From: Muricea muricata
Taxonomy: Eukaryota > Cnidaria > Anthozoa > Malacalcyonacea > Plexauridae
DNA length: 64,000 bases
NCBI GenBank assembly: GCA_963855995.1
Contig: OY979716.1
Coordinates: forward strand, 19,587,040-19,651,039
Reading direction: 5' to 3'
Translations under genes and position numbers: made by a program
Part shown: piece after piece, positions 1 to 11,488 of the stretch
How the letters are laid out: the number at the start of each line of letters is the position of its first letter
Numbering within the stretch: the stretch's first letter is position 1
Notes under the pieces: model-generated
What the model was told of the DNA's origin: nothing
Databases searched by the model: none
Seen by the model: the letters and a program-made list of their open reading frames with translations, nothing else

Positions 1-852
1 AATAATCTGTATATACCGCAACTATAATGATTCTAAATATTTAATTTTTTTTAATTTATGGCATGTGTCTTTCTCTCGTATCTGACCAACTATGTTTAGG
101 ATGTCAGTACGTTATGTGGGGACTAAACATAGCCGTTGCTACGGAGAGATTTCAAGGTGGGAATGTACGAACATGTTGCTTAAGACTTTTCGTATTCTTT
201 CAAATAAATTGTGCTGGATATTCGTCGTTATATATGGACTGCCAACGGATATTAAGTATTCTGTAATCTGATTGGTTCCTTCAGTAGTAGCTAATTAGCT
301 CATGTCCTACTAGTAGAGAAACCAAGATGGCGGATGGTATCATATTGGCGCACAAGCTATGTTTAACTTGTCGTCAAAGACACAATCAGCTCTCTCCTCC
401 GGGTATTGAAATGTAAAATTTCTCATTTTTTTATGTTTATTGTGCATTATAAGTACCAAAACAATCTACTCAAAAAACTTCGTAAAATAAGTCGCTTCAG
501 ATTTGTCCACTTTTTTGATACACCCAGCTGTATAGCAGTTATAATTGATCGAAAGAAGTTGAACAATGAGGAATGTGCACTATTCTAAAGCGTTCATCAT
601 GCCCAGGACGATCATGATGATAATCATGATGAGGATAATGATAATGATCATTATGATTATGATGAATAACAATAACTTTGAATACCCAACTCGAAAGAAG
701 AGCCTGGACACAATATTTTTTGAGCATTCCAGGAAGCAGCTCTCATTTCCTTTGCAAAAATATTTCCTTCCTTCTATTTCATCAAATGAATAAATTTCCT
801 TATAAACCATTTCATCAAAGTGAGATGTGAAAAAGGCTTCGTAAACACTTAC
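1..852. other. Intronic sequence with a short ATGATR simple repeat
   Basis: This is presumed intron of the minus-strand gene. Positions about 596-675 are a degenerate ATGAT-type simple repeat. No exon with splice sites and recognisable protein was found in the rest. Confidence 0.5.
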
Positions 853-969
853 CTGTGCTCTTTTCACAGTTCCTGCCTGTCCATTTTTCGGGACAGAAAC
901 ACCCGTAGCTCGATTGGTAGTCCAAGCATGTACCGCCATTGTGGCATGGTTTGGAGTTACAAGGCCATT
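853..969 (-). CDS. Exon 10: EGF-like domain, gene continues past the left edge
   Basis: This 117-base exon is phase 1-1 (acceptor ATGATATAG, donor GTAAGTG). The translation PCNSKPCHNGGTC, then YGCFCPEKWTGRNCEKS, is a complete EGF repeat. The phase 1 donor shows that at least one further exon must exist left of position 1, so the C-terminus of the protein is not in this window. Confidence 0.87.
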
Positions 970-1340
970 CTATATCATTTAAAAATGCTAAATAAATTTT
1001 CTGTGGAGAAACGTCATTAGCAAGAGAATGCGCTATGATACACTGCCAAAAAAATAAATAAAGATATCTACTGCTATTTCAACAATTGCTTCGGGGAAAT
1101 AATTAAATACAATGGGATTTTCGCCCCTGACAATTAAAATGGCTGCGAGTATTTGATAAATAGGTCATAACATTCCAGACTCGGGAATATCAGGTTCATC
1201 GCTGTCGTTAAAATATCATACTTTTCTCATCGATCGCTGCGCCCACTCGTCCCTCGAGCGATAAAACTAATATCTTCTCGTCACTAATTCGATAAACCAT
1301 GCTTCAAGTATAATTATTAACAATTAAATAGTTGAAATAC

Positions 1341-1482
1341 CTTTCAAACATCCAAGGAAATCGATCCTCAGTGCTATATAGCTGTACCAAGATTTTGGAT
1401 GCAAGCGAATGTACTGTGCGACGATGACGGGAGAAAGACGGCGAGTAACAACAGCATACCTGTTTACATTGCCTTTTAATGT
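1341..1482 (-). CDS. Exon 9: second F5/8 type C (discoidin) domain, second part
   Basis: This 142-base exon runs from phase 0 to phase 1 (acceptor GAATTTTTTAG, donor GTATTTC). It encodes RYAVVTRRLSPVIVAQYIRL, then HPKSW and YIALRIDFLGC, matching the end of a discoidin domain. Its length and phases equal those of exon 6. A nearer AG at 1460 would give the wrong frame, so the acceptor at 1483-1484 was chosen. Confidence 0.9.
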
Positions 1483-2743
1483 CTAAAAAATTCGAAACAT
1501 AATTTTCGTATTTCACATAAGTTATGTCTATATCATTGCACATTGTTAACTATCTTTAATTTGTATTTTTATTCAACATTGTGACGGCATTAATAGATCG
1601 AGGCAAATATTTCAGTCGATAGTTCAGGCCTTTTTAGTCTTTCTCTTTTTTTGTTCAGATAGATTGAGAACTGTGCTAGATGCACAGATAAACAGTTGTT
1701 CAGTTAACTAGCAGGAACAGAAGAGAGGGCGCAGTGCACTGCCATTAGGTATCACCAAGATTGACAAAGAAACTTATAAAGAAAAATTTCCAGAAGAAAT
1801 CGTCTGTATTTTTAGGTTTTTAGGTTACTCAAAATGTTTTCGGTCAGTTGGATTTCGCTATCATGTAAGCTTTAAAGAATCGCCGATTATACGTCCAGTG
1901 TAGACGAATGTTCTACAATTGGCGTATTTCAATCAATATTTTCCCAATGGTTTAAGCATGCTAATCATGGGGTGAGACGAATAAGAATAATATTCTTTCA
2001 AACTGGAAAAACGAATATTTATCGCTATTTTACATGCCAAAATTTAATACTGTAGTTGCATTAGAAAAATTATCCTGGATTAATTGCTTAACAGTACATT
2101 TGAAAAAGGTTTCGTACAAAACCAGATAATTAGGTTAAAATCCTTGACAGCAAACGTCTTTTCAACAGATCCATTTTCAGGGGGAAATAATGCCAAAATT
2201 AAAATACTAATATGAATGTAGCAGGTATTTTTGCAAAATGTAAAATAATGATACAACTCATGCTTTGCAGTGCAGTTATTAAAGAGATGGTTTGAAAATT
2301 CATCGGTATTACAATAATTACAGTGGCGAAGCCAGCCCAACATTTGGTCATGCAAATTTTTTGTGTTTTTGGACCGTATAAGGAATGAATTTCTAAAGAA
2401 ATGAATAATGATAACGATTCAAATTTGCATAGCATGACCAAGTTGTCAGGCTGGCTTCACTACTGAATAATTATAAGACATTATGCATGTTTTTGTTCTG
2501 GTTTATAAAGAAACGATTTTCTCTATGGTGACGTGCATATTGTATTTTCGCTTAACTAACCAATACCAACGTTTTAGGAAAGTAAGCTATCCGCCACATG
2601 AACTTTGGGCAATTGGGCAATTCACAATACACTGGTGACGAGAAAGGACGTTTTTGACATAAATATTCACCGACATAGATAATAAGTTATATTTTTATTC
2701 CAATGAGTTGCCAAATCATTTCTTCTATCAACTATGTTGACAC

Positions 2744-3068
2744 CACTGATCTCATGATAGACTGGATATAGCTTCTGTGGATATCAAAAGTGAAGCCGAA
2801 TTATACAATACGAAATTCACTTCCGGGGACCACTTGTGATGTAAACTTGTCACAAACAACTTTGTTTACTGCAACAATGTTGATAAATAATTGCAGAGTG
2901 CTTAAAATATTACAAAATTGTACGTTCTTGCTCTTTTCCCACCAAGCATTCCTTTACAAATTTGTATCACACAGGCTCTGTGGTCCCCGGACGTGAAATT
3001 TGCATGTAAAATTAAGCTTCACTTTTGATGTCCATAGAAGCTATATCCAGTCTACTATGAGATCAGTG
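2744..3068. mobile_element. hAT-type MITE (325 bp) with 8-bp target duplication
   Basis: The two ends are inverted copies beginning CACTGATCTCAT and extending inward through GATATAGCTTCT and TCAAAAGTGAAGC with few differences. The element is flanked by direct 8-base repeats GTTGACAC at 2736-2743 and 3069-3076. An 8-base duplication with inverted ends points to a non-autonomous hAT element. No coding capacity is seen inside. It lies in the intron between exons 8 and 9. Confidence 0.8.
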
Positions 3069-3209
3069 GTTGACACACGTACTAGTGGCAGTATAAAGAC
3101 TGAAGAAACTCGTTTGCAATCATTTATTTATATTTTTCTTACAGAGTGCTTATTTTTATAAAGAAAATAATTACTCTTACGTTATTCATAAACGTAAAGT
3201 ATATCTTAC

Positions 3210-3529
3210 GTGGAGCTTTCCGTTCTTAGTGTAACCAATGAAATCTATCCCATCTTTACTGTACGACAAAGTATATGTCTTCACCCACTGGTTATATCTG
3301 TGGCGACCTTGGGTCAGTATTGCGGTGATAGTGGCCCGACGCTTGAAATCTACTTGTAACCATTCCTGCAGGGTATTAGGTCTTGGAATCCAGCATCCGA
3401 CTCCTCGATTAGCTTTGTTCAATCTTCCGAAATGAGGTTGATATCCTGCACCATATACTGATGAAGCTGTAATCTGGCTATCGCGTATCTTGCCATTTTG
3501 CATTCCAAGTCGAGACGGATTTCTGCATT
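3210..3529 (-). CDS. Exon 8: second F5/8 type C (discoidin) domain, first part
   Basis: This 320-base exon runs from phase 1 to phase 0 (acceptor AATTCCCCAG, donor GTAAGATA). It starts with Cys and RNPSRLGMQNGKIRDSQITA, then shows LQEWLQVDF, TAILTQGRHRYNQWVKTYTL and SKDGIDF. It is clearly homologous to exon 5 and is completed by exon 9. The frame is intact. Confidence 0.9.
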
Positions 3530-4230
3530 CTGGGGAATTATACAAACGTGCGAGTTAATTATCGACGTTCCATAAGTACCTAAAAGTTGACGGATTTGAT
3601 GCAGGCTGCGGAAAGCGAGCCTTCTCTGTCGGTTCAAATCGATTCAGTCACCACGCGAGACGGCCTGATACTCTGCTAGGGTTTTCGTATAAATATTCAA
3701 AATCACTTTTTTGACAGAAGTCTTTATAATGCTTGAAAAATTGAAAAAACTACACCTGCTGATTTCTGGCCACGTCCTTTTTACTGTAATTTTATTTGGG
3801 AAAGCCGAGAGGTGTATTATATGATGTGTCTAATGAAACCGAACACATATTTATGCAAGCATTTCAAATTTATGCTATTTATAGATTAATATTTTGTTAA
3901 GAGTTATTGCTCAGTGCATGGGCAGCGCAAGTCACACATGAGTAGGCCTATAAGAAATAAAACAGGAGGAGTTTTGCTCGTTTGGTATAGGTATTTGAAC
4001 AATGTGAATGTTAAATTCGATATTGTCATGAATACAAAAATGTTTTGTTTGCGAATAACATTCTGACACTCATGAAAAGGGAAAAAAGAAAAATATTGAT
4101 AAAGAGGAAGCAAGATTTCGTTAGAGCCACTACTCATTCTACTAATGTTCTTTGTTTATCTCACAACTTATGTTTCCACTTTATCTATGTGTTAAGGTTC
4201 TTGATTCATTTTATATTAAAGCACGCGTAC

Positions 4231-4347
4231 CTGTTTGTTCACATCTTTTTCCATGGTAACCTGCACGGCATAAGCACTGCAGTTCTCCAAAATTATTAAG
4301 TCTACATTTTCCCTCATTTTTGCAAGGTTCATTTGCGCATGGCTGGT
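4231..4347 (-). CDS. Exon 7: EGF-like domain
   Basis: This 117-base exon is phase 1-1 (acceptor CTATTTCAG, donor GTACGCG). It encodes an EGF repeat: QPCANEPCKNEGKC, a short loop, then LQCLCRAGYHGKRCEQT. All six cysteines are present. It separates the two discoidin domains. Confidence 0.88.
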
Positions 4348-5009
4348 CTGAAATAGTAAAGACATTATTTTAAGTGCAAATAGCTATGTGCAAACGATTA
4401 AACAAAGCCTTGCGAAAACTTCAGAAAAGGCCATAAAATTCCAATACAGAAAGATTACAGTAGGCAAAAAAAAATCGATGCGATTACAAAAGGATATCCG
4501 CCCAAGTATAAGTGAATATTATGGCGTAATGGATCTCATTTTACCGTATTTAGTTATACTTGAAAAATGGCGTAAAGTTTTTGTTTTCTAAATTGTTTTA
4601 TACTGCATTACAAAAGAAATCACCCGGTGAATTTTAATCGTGTTCAACTGAGAGGAGTGCATAATGTTTCATAAAATATCGAGCGATCCTGAAGGGAGAG
4701 TTTGTTCGAACCAAGATTCATGGCTGGTTCATGGCTTTCTCATGTTATTACCAAGGACATGCCCAAAGTTAGTTGTTTCGCGTATCACAACGAATAGACA
4801 GTTTTAGTTTGACCTACGTCGGTGCACGAATAAAACGTGTTTGGGGCAAGGATCGAGAGAGTTGTAACCAATCACATTTGTTCTCACGCGGATGCGATGT
4901 TTCTAACACACGACAATCTGGGATTTTTGTAATGCATACAATTTCAATTTATTACGCTAACATCTAACGTATTTTTACCATTCCTATCCACTTTTAATTA
5001 CTACCTTAA

Positions 5010-5782
5010 GGGGGTCCACTACTAAAAAATAATTGTTTTTCGTTTCTAATGCTATCAGACTATAGTTTAACTATGTTGTTACGCCTGCTTCCCTGACTTG
5101 AAAAATATGTTGTTAGGTGTTATTGTTGCCATAGTTACGTAATAGAGTGTCTTCTCGGCTTAAATTTAAGCAATTTTGTGTGCATGATTTTGAAAGAAAT
5201 ATAAATGATAAAAACTTGAAACAACATTTTGTTTATTACCAAAGACAATGTCTTGGAAGTGAACCTAAATTATTTCATAACAATGCAAAAGCAACTCTGA
5301 AATCAACAATTATATTCTTGAATGTTAAAACTGTGCATTCAATATTGCAATACCTTTGCTAAATTATAGAAAAGATCGCTTATTTTAGGTTTATCTCCTA
5401 GCGAAGGGATGTTACTACATGATCAGAAAGTTTCACATTTAAATATTGAGTATCAACCGAGTTATTGTGTTTGAAATGTGGAAAATTGGCCTTTTCAGCA
5501 GCCGGAGAAAATAGCTTAATATTTCTTTTGCATATATTAATAGCTTAAACAAAACAATGGAACAGAACAATAAAGCACACAACAAAGCCAATGAAAGACT
5601 CCCTTTTGTTAAGGGTAAAATCATGGTTTTACCCTGACAAGATATACATTTTGCTCAATTTCTCTGTTAATAAATATTTTTTGTGTTTCAAATTCTGGAA
5701 ATGCTTAGAGAACGTGATGAACAATATCTTCAGCAAATTTTGAAAATTGATAAATTTGGAAATTATTCAGTAGTGGACCCCC
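5010..5782. mobile_element. TTAA-flanked MITE (773 bp)
   Basis: Inverted ends GGGGGTCCACTACT (left) and AGTAGTGGACCCCC (right) are flanked by TTAA at 5006-5009 and 5783-5786. A TTAA target duplication is the mark of piggyBac-type elements. The inside is AT-rich without a convincing gene. It sits in the intron between exons 6 and 7. Confidence 0.7.
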
Positions 5783-6420
5783 TTAATCGCTTTCTTAATC
5801 ACTTTTAATTTTTGTAGTTAAATGGTGCTTAACTTTAATAAACTAGTTAGGTCGGTTGTATAAAAGCTATAGCGTTAATCGCTTGTCGTGATTCTCAATA
5901 AAAATGCTCCGTGAAATGAAAACAGTATATGACTGTCAGTCTCGTAATCTCTGACTTCATTATTCAAACAAGAGTAAAAATATCTTCAGGGGCCTTTCGG
6001 AGGTCGTCGGAAGTTCTCGTCACTCAAACGTTAAACTTCTACCAAGATTTTTCGAGAAACGTGTAGTTGCTTTTTGAAGAAATGTGGATTGTGAAAATGC
6101 TATTTTCCCCGCTCTCATCCGCAGCCCACCCTTACCATCCTTAATAAATTAACTGTACGTTTTTATACAACCTGCCTCTGCTATATAATTGAAAAATTGC
6201 ATTTTCTAGACTTTGTTGATCTAAATGTTATGGATTTTTCCAAAGTCAATGGATTTGCTAAACCTTCTCAATAGTTTGGACACATACAATTATTATAGCA
6301 AATCAAAATCCAGTGTACTTCGGGTAAAGGACCACCGATGCAGTTTCCGCATTGTGGATGTTCAAATCTTTTTCTAATGATGCTAAGTTGCGGTGCGCCT
6401 AAAATTTAAAATGCACATAC

Positions 6421-6562
6421 CATCAAAACAACCAAAAAATTCTACTCGCATAGCAATGTAACTCCTCCATGATTTTGGATGGATTCTGATGAAACGTGTG
6501 ACAATGACTGGTTTAAGATTGTAGCGCTTGATACGATTATAGTGGTTCGTTCCAGGGATTAC
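6421..6562 (-). CDS. Exon 6: F5/8 type C (discoidin) domain, second part
   Basis: This 142-base exon runs from phase 0 to phase 1 (acceptor ATTATCAG, donor GTATGTG). The peptide contains VTRFIRIHPKSW followed by YIAMRVEFFGC, the standard C-terminal half of a discoidin domain with the closing cysteine. It is too short and too interrupted by introns to stand out as an open frame, and was found by looking for the missing half of exon 5. It has exactly the same length and phases as the homologous exon at 1341-1482. Confidence 0.9.
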
Positions 6563-6893
6563 CTGATAATCAAGATGGAGATGTTAAACTTAGCATATTT
6601 AGGGTTGCCTTTACAGCTTTTTAAAGCGTTCGTTTAACTACGACTAAAAAAATGCTAAATTACAATACACCAGGGGTAGTTGGGAAATATCTCCATCATT
6701 TCATTATAAATGTTATGTTTCAAGGATTTTTACGTTTTCATTTACGCGTTTTTTTCTTCTTGCATTGCGTGCATACGTGTGTAAAAATCTCGATTTAACC
6801 CATCTCAACAATAAATTTAAATTTAACAAAGGTGTTGATTGCAAGAATTGAACATTTTCAACAACAAACATGTCGACATTACTGTAGTCTTAC

Positions 6894-7201
6894 CTTGACT
6901 CTGCCTCTCGACTTGTAAGTTTGGAACTTTAAACCATTATTGGAGTAAGAAAGGGTGTATCTTTTAACAAAGAAATGGCGGTTGTGAGCACCTTGATTTG
7001 AAATAGCAGTAACCGTCGCCAAGTATATGAAATCAACCTGCAACCACTGATTGTGGTTCCTTACTGTTGTCCACCATGAACCTGAGCTTGATCTCAAACG
7101 TGCCTTCCGAGGGGCAAATCGATGAAATGATGTGGAAGCTGTAATTTGGAAATTTCGAATTCTGCCGCTTTGCATTCCAAGTGGTCTAGATTTTTTACAT
7201 T
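6894..7201 (-). CDS. Exon 5: F5/8 type C (discoidin) domain, first part
   Basis: This 308-base exon runs from phase 1 to phase 0 (acceptor CTTTTAG, donor GTAAGACT). The translation begins with Cys and the family opening PLGMQSGRIRNFQITAS, then shows the central NQWLQVDF motif and VKRYTLSYSNNG. In this family the loops bind cell-surface glycans, phospholipids or collagen. The domain is completed by the 142-base exon at 6421-6562. An identical split (phase 1 to 0, then 0 to 1) is seen in the second discoidin domain, so the two arose by duplication of an exon pair. Confidence 0.9.
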
Positions 7202-8640
7202 CTAAAAGGTAAAAAAAGACTTTAAATAAACATATAACGTGACAAGAATATTACGGACATGCATGGCCATGGAACGTGCTAACATACATAACGTACTTGC
7301 TTGAATAACATTTTTCTTTGTTTACTCGATTCTGATTGGTTGAGAACTGCGCCGATTAATCATTAATCGGCACAGTATGACCATTAAAAATTAATCGGCA
7401 TGGAAACAAGACCACGCAGCTTATGCCCTCGCAACCTTCGCAGTACGTCATGTAATGTAATAAAATGGTTTTATTAAAATTTGTCACCATTTGAGTGTTT
7501 TTATTCTGAAATATTCAAAAAATCATCAGATTTATTTGACAAAAATAACTTAAGAATGGTCAAAACACTTTCAATGGATGAATAGTCGTGTTAGGTAACG
7601 CTTCTTTAAGAAGAAAATGACAAACCTTCAAGTATCTAGCACGAAAGTTTGCAGAACTTATTGATGACAGCACTTAATCTTTATGACCAACGAAAACAGT
7701 TAACCTCACCATTAAAATATTTAGCAAAATGATATTAATATGCAATTACATTTTTTTCTCGAAGAATTGAGGAAAAATCACTCTTGTGTTTCTCCAAATA
7801 GTTATAATACTGCTCGTGCGTATTAGAAATATTTCGCCAAACACGCGTGCGATGTTTTATTAATACTTCTTGAACCGTGTAATTTTTTATACAGCTGGCT
7901 TGCATTTGCGAGAATGACCATAGAATTAGCTGTATTCCTATAGGAAGTTCAGTTCATAAAAATTAACAATATTATTTGTAAAACCTCCATATAGCTGTTC
8001 AGTAAAGATAATACACTATTCATTTTGAGAAGATAAGGGAAGAAGTTTTGGGAAAAGTAAGTTAAACTTTGCACTGTGCGTCGTTAAACTAAACCAAAAA
8101 TTTAACTGAAAGTAAAAATTACGTACACAAGAATTTTATACTCATTCATTTCTATACTATAATTGATAAAATGTCACTCTTTCAATCATAAGATAGTCCA
8201 TCATATTTTTGTAATTACTTTAGCGAGCATTGTGCCGTATTTTTGCGGGCTAAAATAAACAAATCAGCGGGCTAAAATAGATTTTAGTCCGCTGACGTTT
8301 TAGCTAATTTATAAATAGTCGGAAGCCATTTGGTGTAGTTGTTTTTTTTTTAAGAACAAAGTTAAAGTTAAACGTTGAAGGCCTTTAAAGTTATTATAAT
8401 AGTAATAGAGTTGATCTTCTTAGGCATAAATATGTACTTGGCCCTCCTCAGACTCATTTTAAATGATTCTGAGTGGCACCAGAAACATATTTTGGCCCGC
8501 GAACGTCAACTCTATTGTTATATTATAGAATACACGGGTACTATTCGCCAACTACCGGCTGACGTCTTGTTTATGATTTTCGGTAAAGAACGGCTTTTTT
8601 TCCGCACGTTACCACTAGAAATATTTCTACTTTTACTTAC
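7202..8640. other. Intron between exons 4 and 5
   Basis: No gene is seen. There is a short palindrome at 7351-7371 (GCCGATTAATCATTAATCGGC, 21 bases, described as two arms GCCGATTAAT/ATTAATCGGC) and inverted GCGGGCTAAAAT/TTTAGTCCGC words near 8250-8300. Confidence 0.5.
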
Positions 8641-8754
8641 TTAGTTCCGCGCACGTTCTTCCAGTATATCCGGGTTGGCATGTGCATCTAAAACTTTTGC
8701 CAACAGCGTCGCATCCACCGCCATTTTGACATGGAAAACTTCCGCAAGGACCAC
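8641..8754 (-). CDS. Exon 4: EGF-like domain
   Basis: This 114-base exon is phase 1-1 (acceptor TTTTCAAG, donor GTAAGTAAAAG). It encodes one EGF-like repeat with six cysteines in the order C-x4-C-x5-C, then CTC and a closing C: PCGSFPCQNGGGC, then FRCTCQPGYTGRTCAEL. The YTGRTC ending is typical of EGF repeats in adhesion proteins. No Asp/Asn calcium-binding signature is obvious at the N-terminus. It lies between the VWD-C8 exon and the first discoidin exon pair. Confidence 0.88.
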   Translation of the reverse strand: MVLAEVFHVKMAVDATLLAKVLDAHANPDILEERARN

Positions 8755-9778
8755 CTTGAAAATGTTGAAAAACTCAGGTACACGCAGTGTTATGATAAAA
8801 GCAAAAATGCCAGGGTTAATCGTGCAGTTATTTAATATAACCAGTAACTACTGCCTACCAGGAATAATTTTCAATGTTAATTTTTTAGCCTCTTTGACTA
8901 AACTACCACTCTTGCAGAATTAACTGGCGCTCCAGCGTAACTAACAAGCTGCATTGCGCTCAGTCCAAACTTGCCCTGTGGAAAAACTAAAACAAAACTA
9001 AGAAACTGACTACCTACCAATTCTGGGAAATAAACCGCGACTTAAATGGGCCGCGGGTGAAATAAATCTTGAGCATTACCGTTTAAACGGCAGTTCAACT
9101 AAATTTATTCACTTAAATCAGTGGGAAAAACTGCTGTCACAGTTTTATTATACTGCTCGGCATAGTTTTGGCGATAGTGTCCAATTCTTTGAAATCTTTT
9201 TCTGCTTCTTTCTCATTCGACGCCATTTTATTTATTTTGGTCCGGTGGAAGCGTTTACATGTACTGAGGTTTTCCCGCGTAAAAATAAGCCGCATCTCAT
9301 TTAAGACTAGACCTAAACCCTGGGCTAAAATTATTTAGTATAAATTTCCAGGTGACTATTGATTTTCCTACATCCTGGTTTGACTGGTCAAGATTCAATG
9401 TCTTTGAAGTGATAGTCACCGACTAGTGACTATAACTTTTTGATCTCTGCTTTTCTATTATATTTATAAAGTTTAGTTGGCTATTATTTTTAAGCACCTG
9501 GAAATTTATGCAAAAACAATTAGTCGCCTTCGGCTCAGTAAATAAAGGCTTGTAATCACCACGCCTTTGAAGCCTATTTGTTAATTAGCCGCGGCATTTT
9601 TACTCGCGAAGAAATTATGCCCTAGTACGAATATACGCGACTAATTTAAGCCGTGACTTATTTTCGCTCGTAGATAAGGCCTTATTATATTCAAAAAGTA
9701 GCTACCGAAATTGATGGAGTAAAATCCAGACCCCCCTTCCTTGATGGTATATTTTTTCGTAAATAAATAGAAACTTAC
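8755..9778. other. Intron between exons 3 and 4
   Basis: No exon or transposon protein was recognised. The stretch 9010-9660 has words such as GCCGCGGC and TCGCG that are richer in CpG than the surroundings, possibly an old repeat that I could not delimit. Confidence 0.4.
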
Positions 9779-10306
9779 TGCACTCAGCAAACTGTCGAAG
9801 ATTTTTCCAACGAATAGGAACCTTGGCGATTGCACAGGTAGTGGCAAAAGCAGAAATTTCTTCGCACATACACGATGTAGGATGTTTACCACATGCACAC
9901 ACATCGTATTCGCAATCTCGAACAAAGCGAGATACTTGATTAACGCGTCGATGACATTTTGTGAAAGGTTGCCTCCGAAGAAACGAACATTTCCTCTTGG
10001 CTTGTCTCGCAACAGGCCCGGCGTGGCGGCATGGGTTTGGAGGTTTAGGTGCAGCTGGGCAAGAACGTTGAACATTCCACGATTCTGCAAAATGATTTAT
10101 GTTGCGTGGACTTGGCTGGCCCCACCTGTCTATGAACTCGTCGTGTGGATTGCCATTGTAATTTCCACAAAGACCCCTTGTTCTCCCTATGTAACGGTGA
10201 TTCAAAGTGACGTACAAGTTCATGCCTCCATCCCATCTGACCCGTATGCCGAGATATCGAAGCGTTGTAATTTGCGTTCCCCTGCCATAGTTCCATATAA
10301 GCACAC
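9779..10306 (-). CDS. Exon 3: second half of the VWD domain plus C8 region
   Basis: This 528-base exon is phase 1 at both ends, with acceptor TTTTATAG and donor GTAAGTTT. It opens with GVLIWNYGRG, runs through GIRVRWDGGMNLYVTL and contains the VWD hallmark GLCGNYNGNPHDEF. A cysteine-rich part follows (Cys in the contexts RSCPA, PCRH, KCSF, TKCH, DCEYDVCAC, SCMC and TTCA), the arrangement of the C8 domain that normally follows VWD. Both act extracellularly through disulfide bonds. The reading frame is open throughout with no lesions, unlike the transposon genes around it, which argues that the gene is alive. Upstream is the 24.9 kb transposon-filled intron; downstream is an EGF exon in the same phase. 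Confidence 0.9.
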
Positions 10307-10938
10307 CTATAAAATAAATCATTGCACAATCATATATAACAAATACTCAAATTTTCAAACCCATGTCTGCACACGAAAAATAGTGGGTTGCGTACCTATT
10401 TGATCATTTGCCTAAGCTGCATTCAGTTACTAGTTAATCTAAAAATTTGTTAATCACTTGGATGTACATTTTACCAGCCTATTGCCGTAAGAAATCGTTT
10501 TAACAAGCAAATTGATGTTTTTTGAAGAAGACAATATTTTCTCTTATGCCAAAGTTTTAAAAATTATGTCCTTAGATTTAAATTTGGCAGCGTTTTTGAT
10601 TGATAAGCGCATGATAAGAAACTTGGTATTTATTTCAACTAAATAATAATGTACAAAATAGCCTTGTCCACAAGACTATACTCTACACTAATTTGTCCAT
10701 ACAATATGGTGTCCTTAAATAACCTAAAACAAAAAGGCCTGGCTACTAAGGTATTTGCATAAATTAAATAATTATTTTCTAATAATTACCAACCCTCATC
10801 AAAACCTTTTGTTTTCTCTCTGCATTATATCAACGAATCCAGAGACTATTTAACGTTCTTTAGAAAAACGGGGGAGGTCTTTTTTGATAGCAGGGAAAGT
10901 AGCAGGGGTAAATTATACGAGCTAAAAATGTGCCACAA

Positions 10939-11093
10939 CGTTATTAAATATAATGCAGCCTGCACACAGCATTATTAAAAATAATGCAGCCTGCACTCAG
11001 CATTATTAAATATAATGCAGCCTGCACACAGCATTATTGAAAATAATGCAGCCTGCATACAGCATTATTAAAAATAATGCAATCTGCGTTCTG
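10939..11093. repeat. 31-bp tandem repeat, five units, each with a hairpin
   Basis: Five consecutive units of 31 bases start with CATTATTAAAAATAATGC and continue CAGCCTGCACACAG, with one to four substitutions per unit. Each unit contains the palindrome GCATTATT/AATAATGC, so the single strand can form a row of hairpins. The last unit is the most degraded. Confidence 0.85.
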
Positions 11094-11488
11094 TGCAACG
11101 ACGCTGAGCAGCATTTTTCATCAACGAGATAACGTAAGCAATAATGCGTGAAGCAGCAACTTGAAAAGGGCATGCTACGCTGAAGACCCCTCAATTGAAC
11201 TATGATATTGAACTATGATATTGAACCGCAGTTAATAGAAGAAGACTGGTTAGGCTAGCCGGCAAACTTCAAAGGACGCGGTAATTCATGTTGCGACATG
11301 CAAAAATAATGTCACGTGATCAATATAGTGCATCTTGCTGATTACAGCGCATTATATGTAGTATCAAATTACATATATGGTTTGTGGTTTACAATATTGC
11401 AATATGATATCGTGTTTTCACCCTGAAACTAGAAAATATATTCCTGGAGACGTTTACACAGGCTTTTTCTCAAGAGGAAGAAAGTACA

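Noticed and set aside
4388..4591. Small plus-strand open frame rich in Lys
   Set aside because: AT-rich intron sequence, no homology recognised, no splice or start context.
6301..6420. Possible minus-strand exon reading APQLSIIRKRFEHPQC after a TTTTAG acceptor
   Set aside because: It has no recognisable domain, no good donor in frame, and would interrupt the consistent phase pattern between the discoidin and EGF exons.
9882..10403. 173-codon plus-strand open frame
   Set aside because: It is the antisense shadow of the VWD/C8 exon, which has domain support.
10939..11093. CRISPR-like array of short direct repeats
   Set aside because: The units are contiguous with no unique spacers, and the context is eukaryotic; it is a tandem minisatellite.
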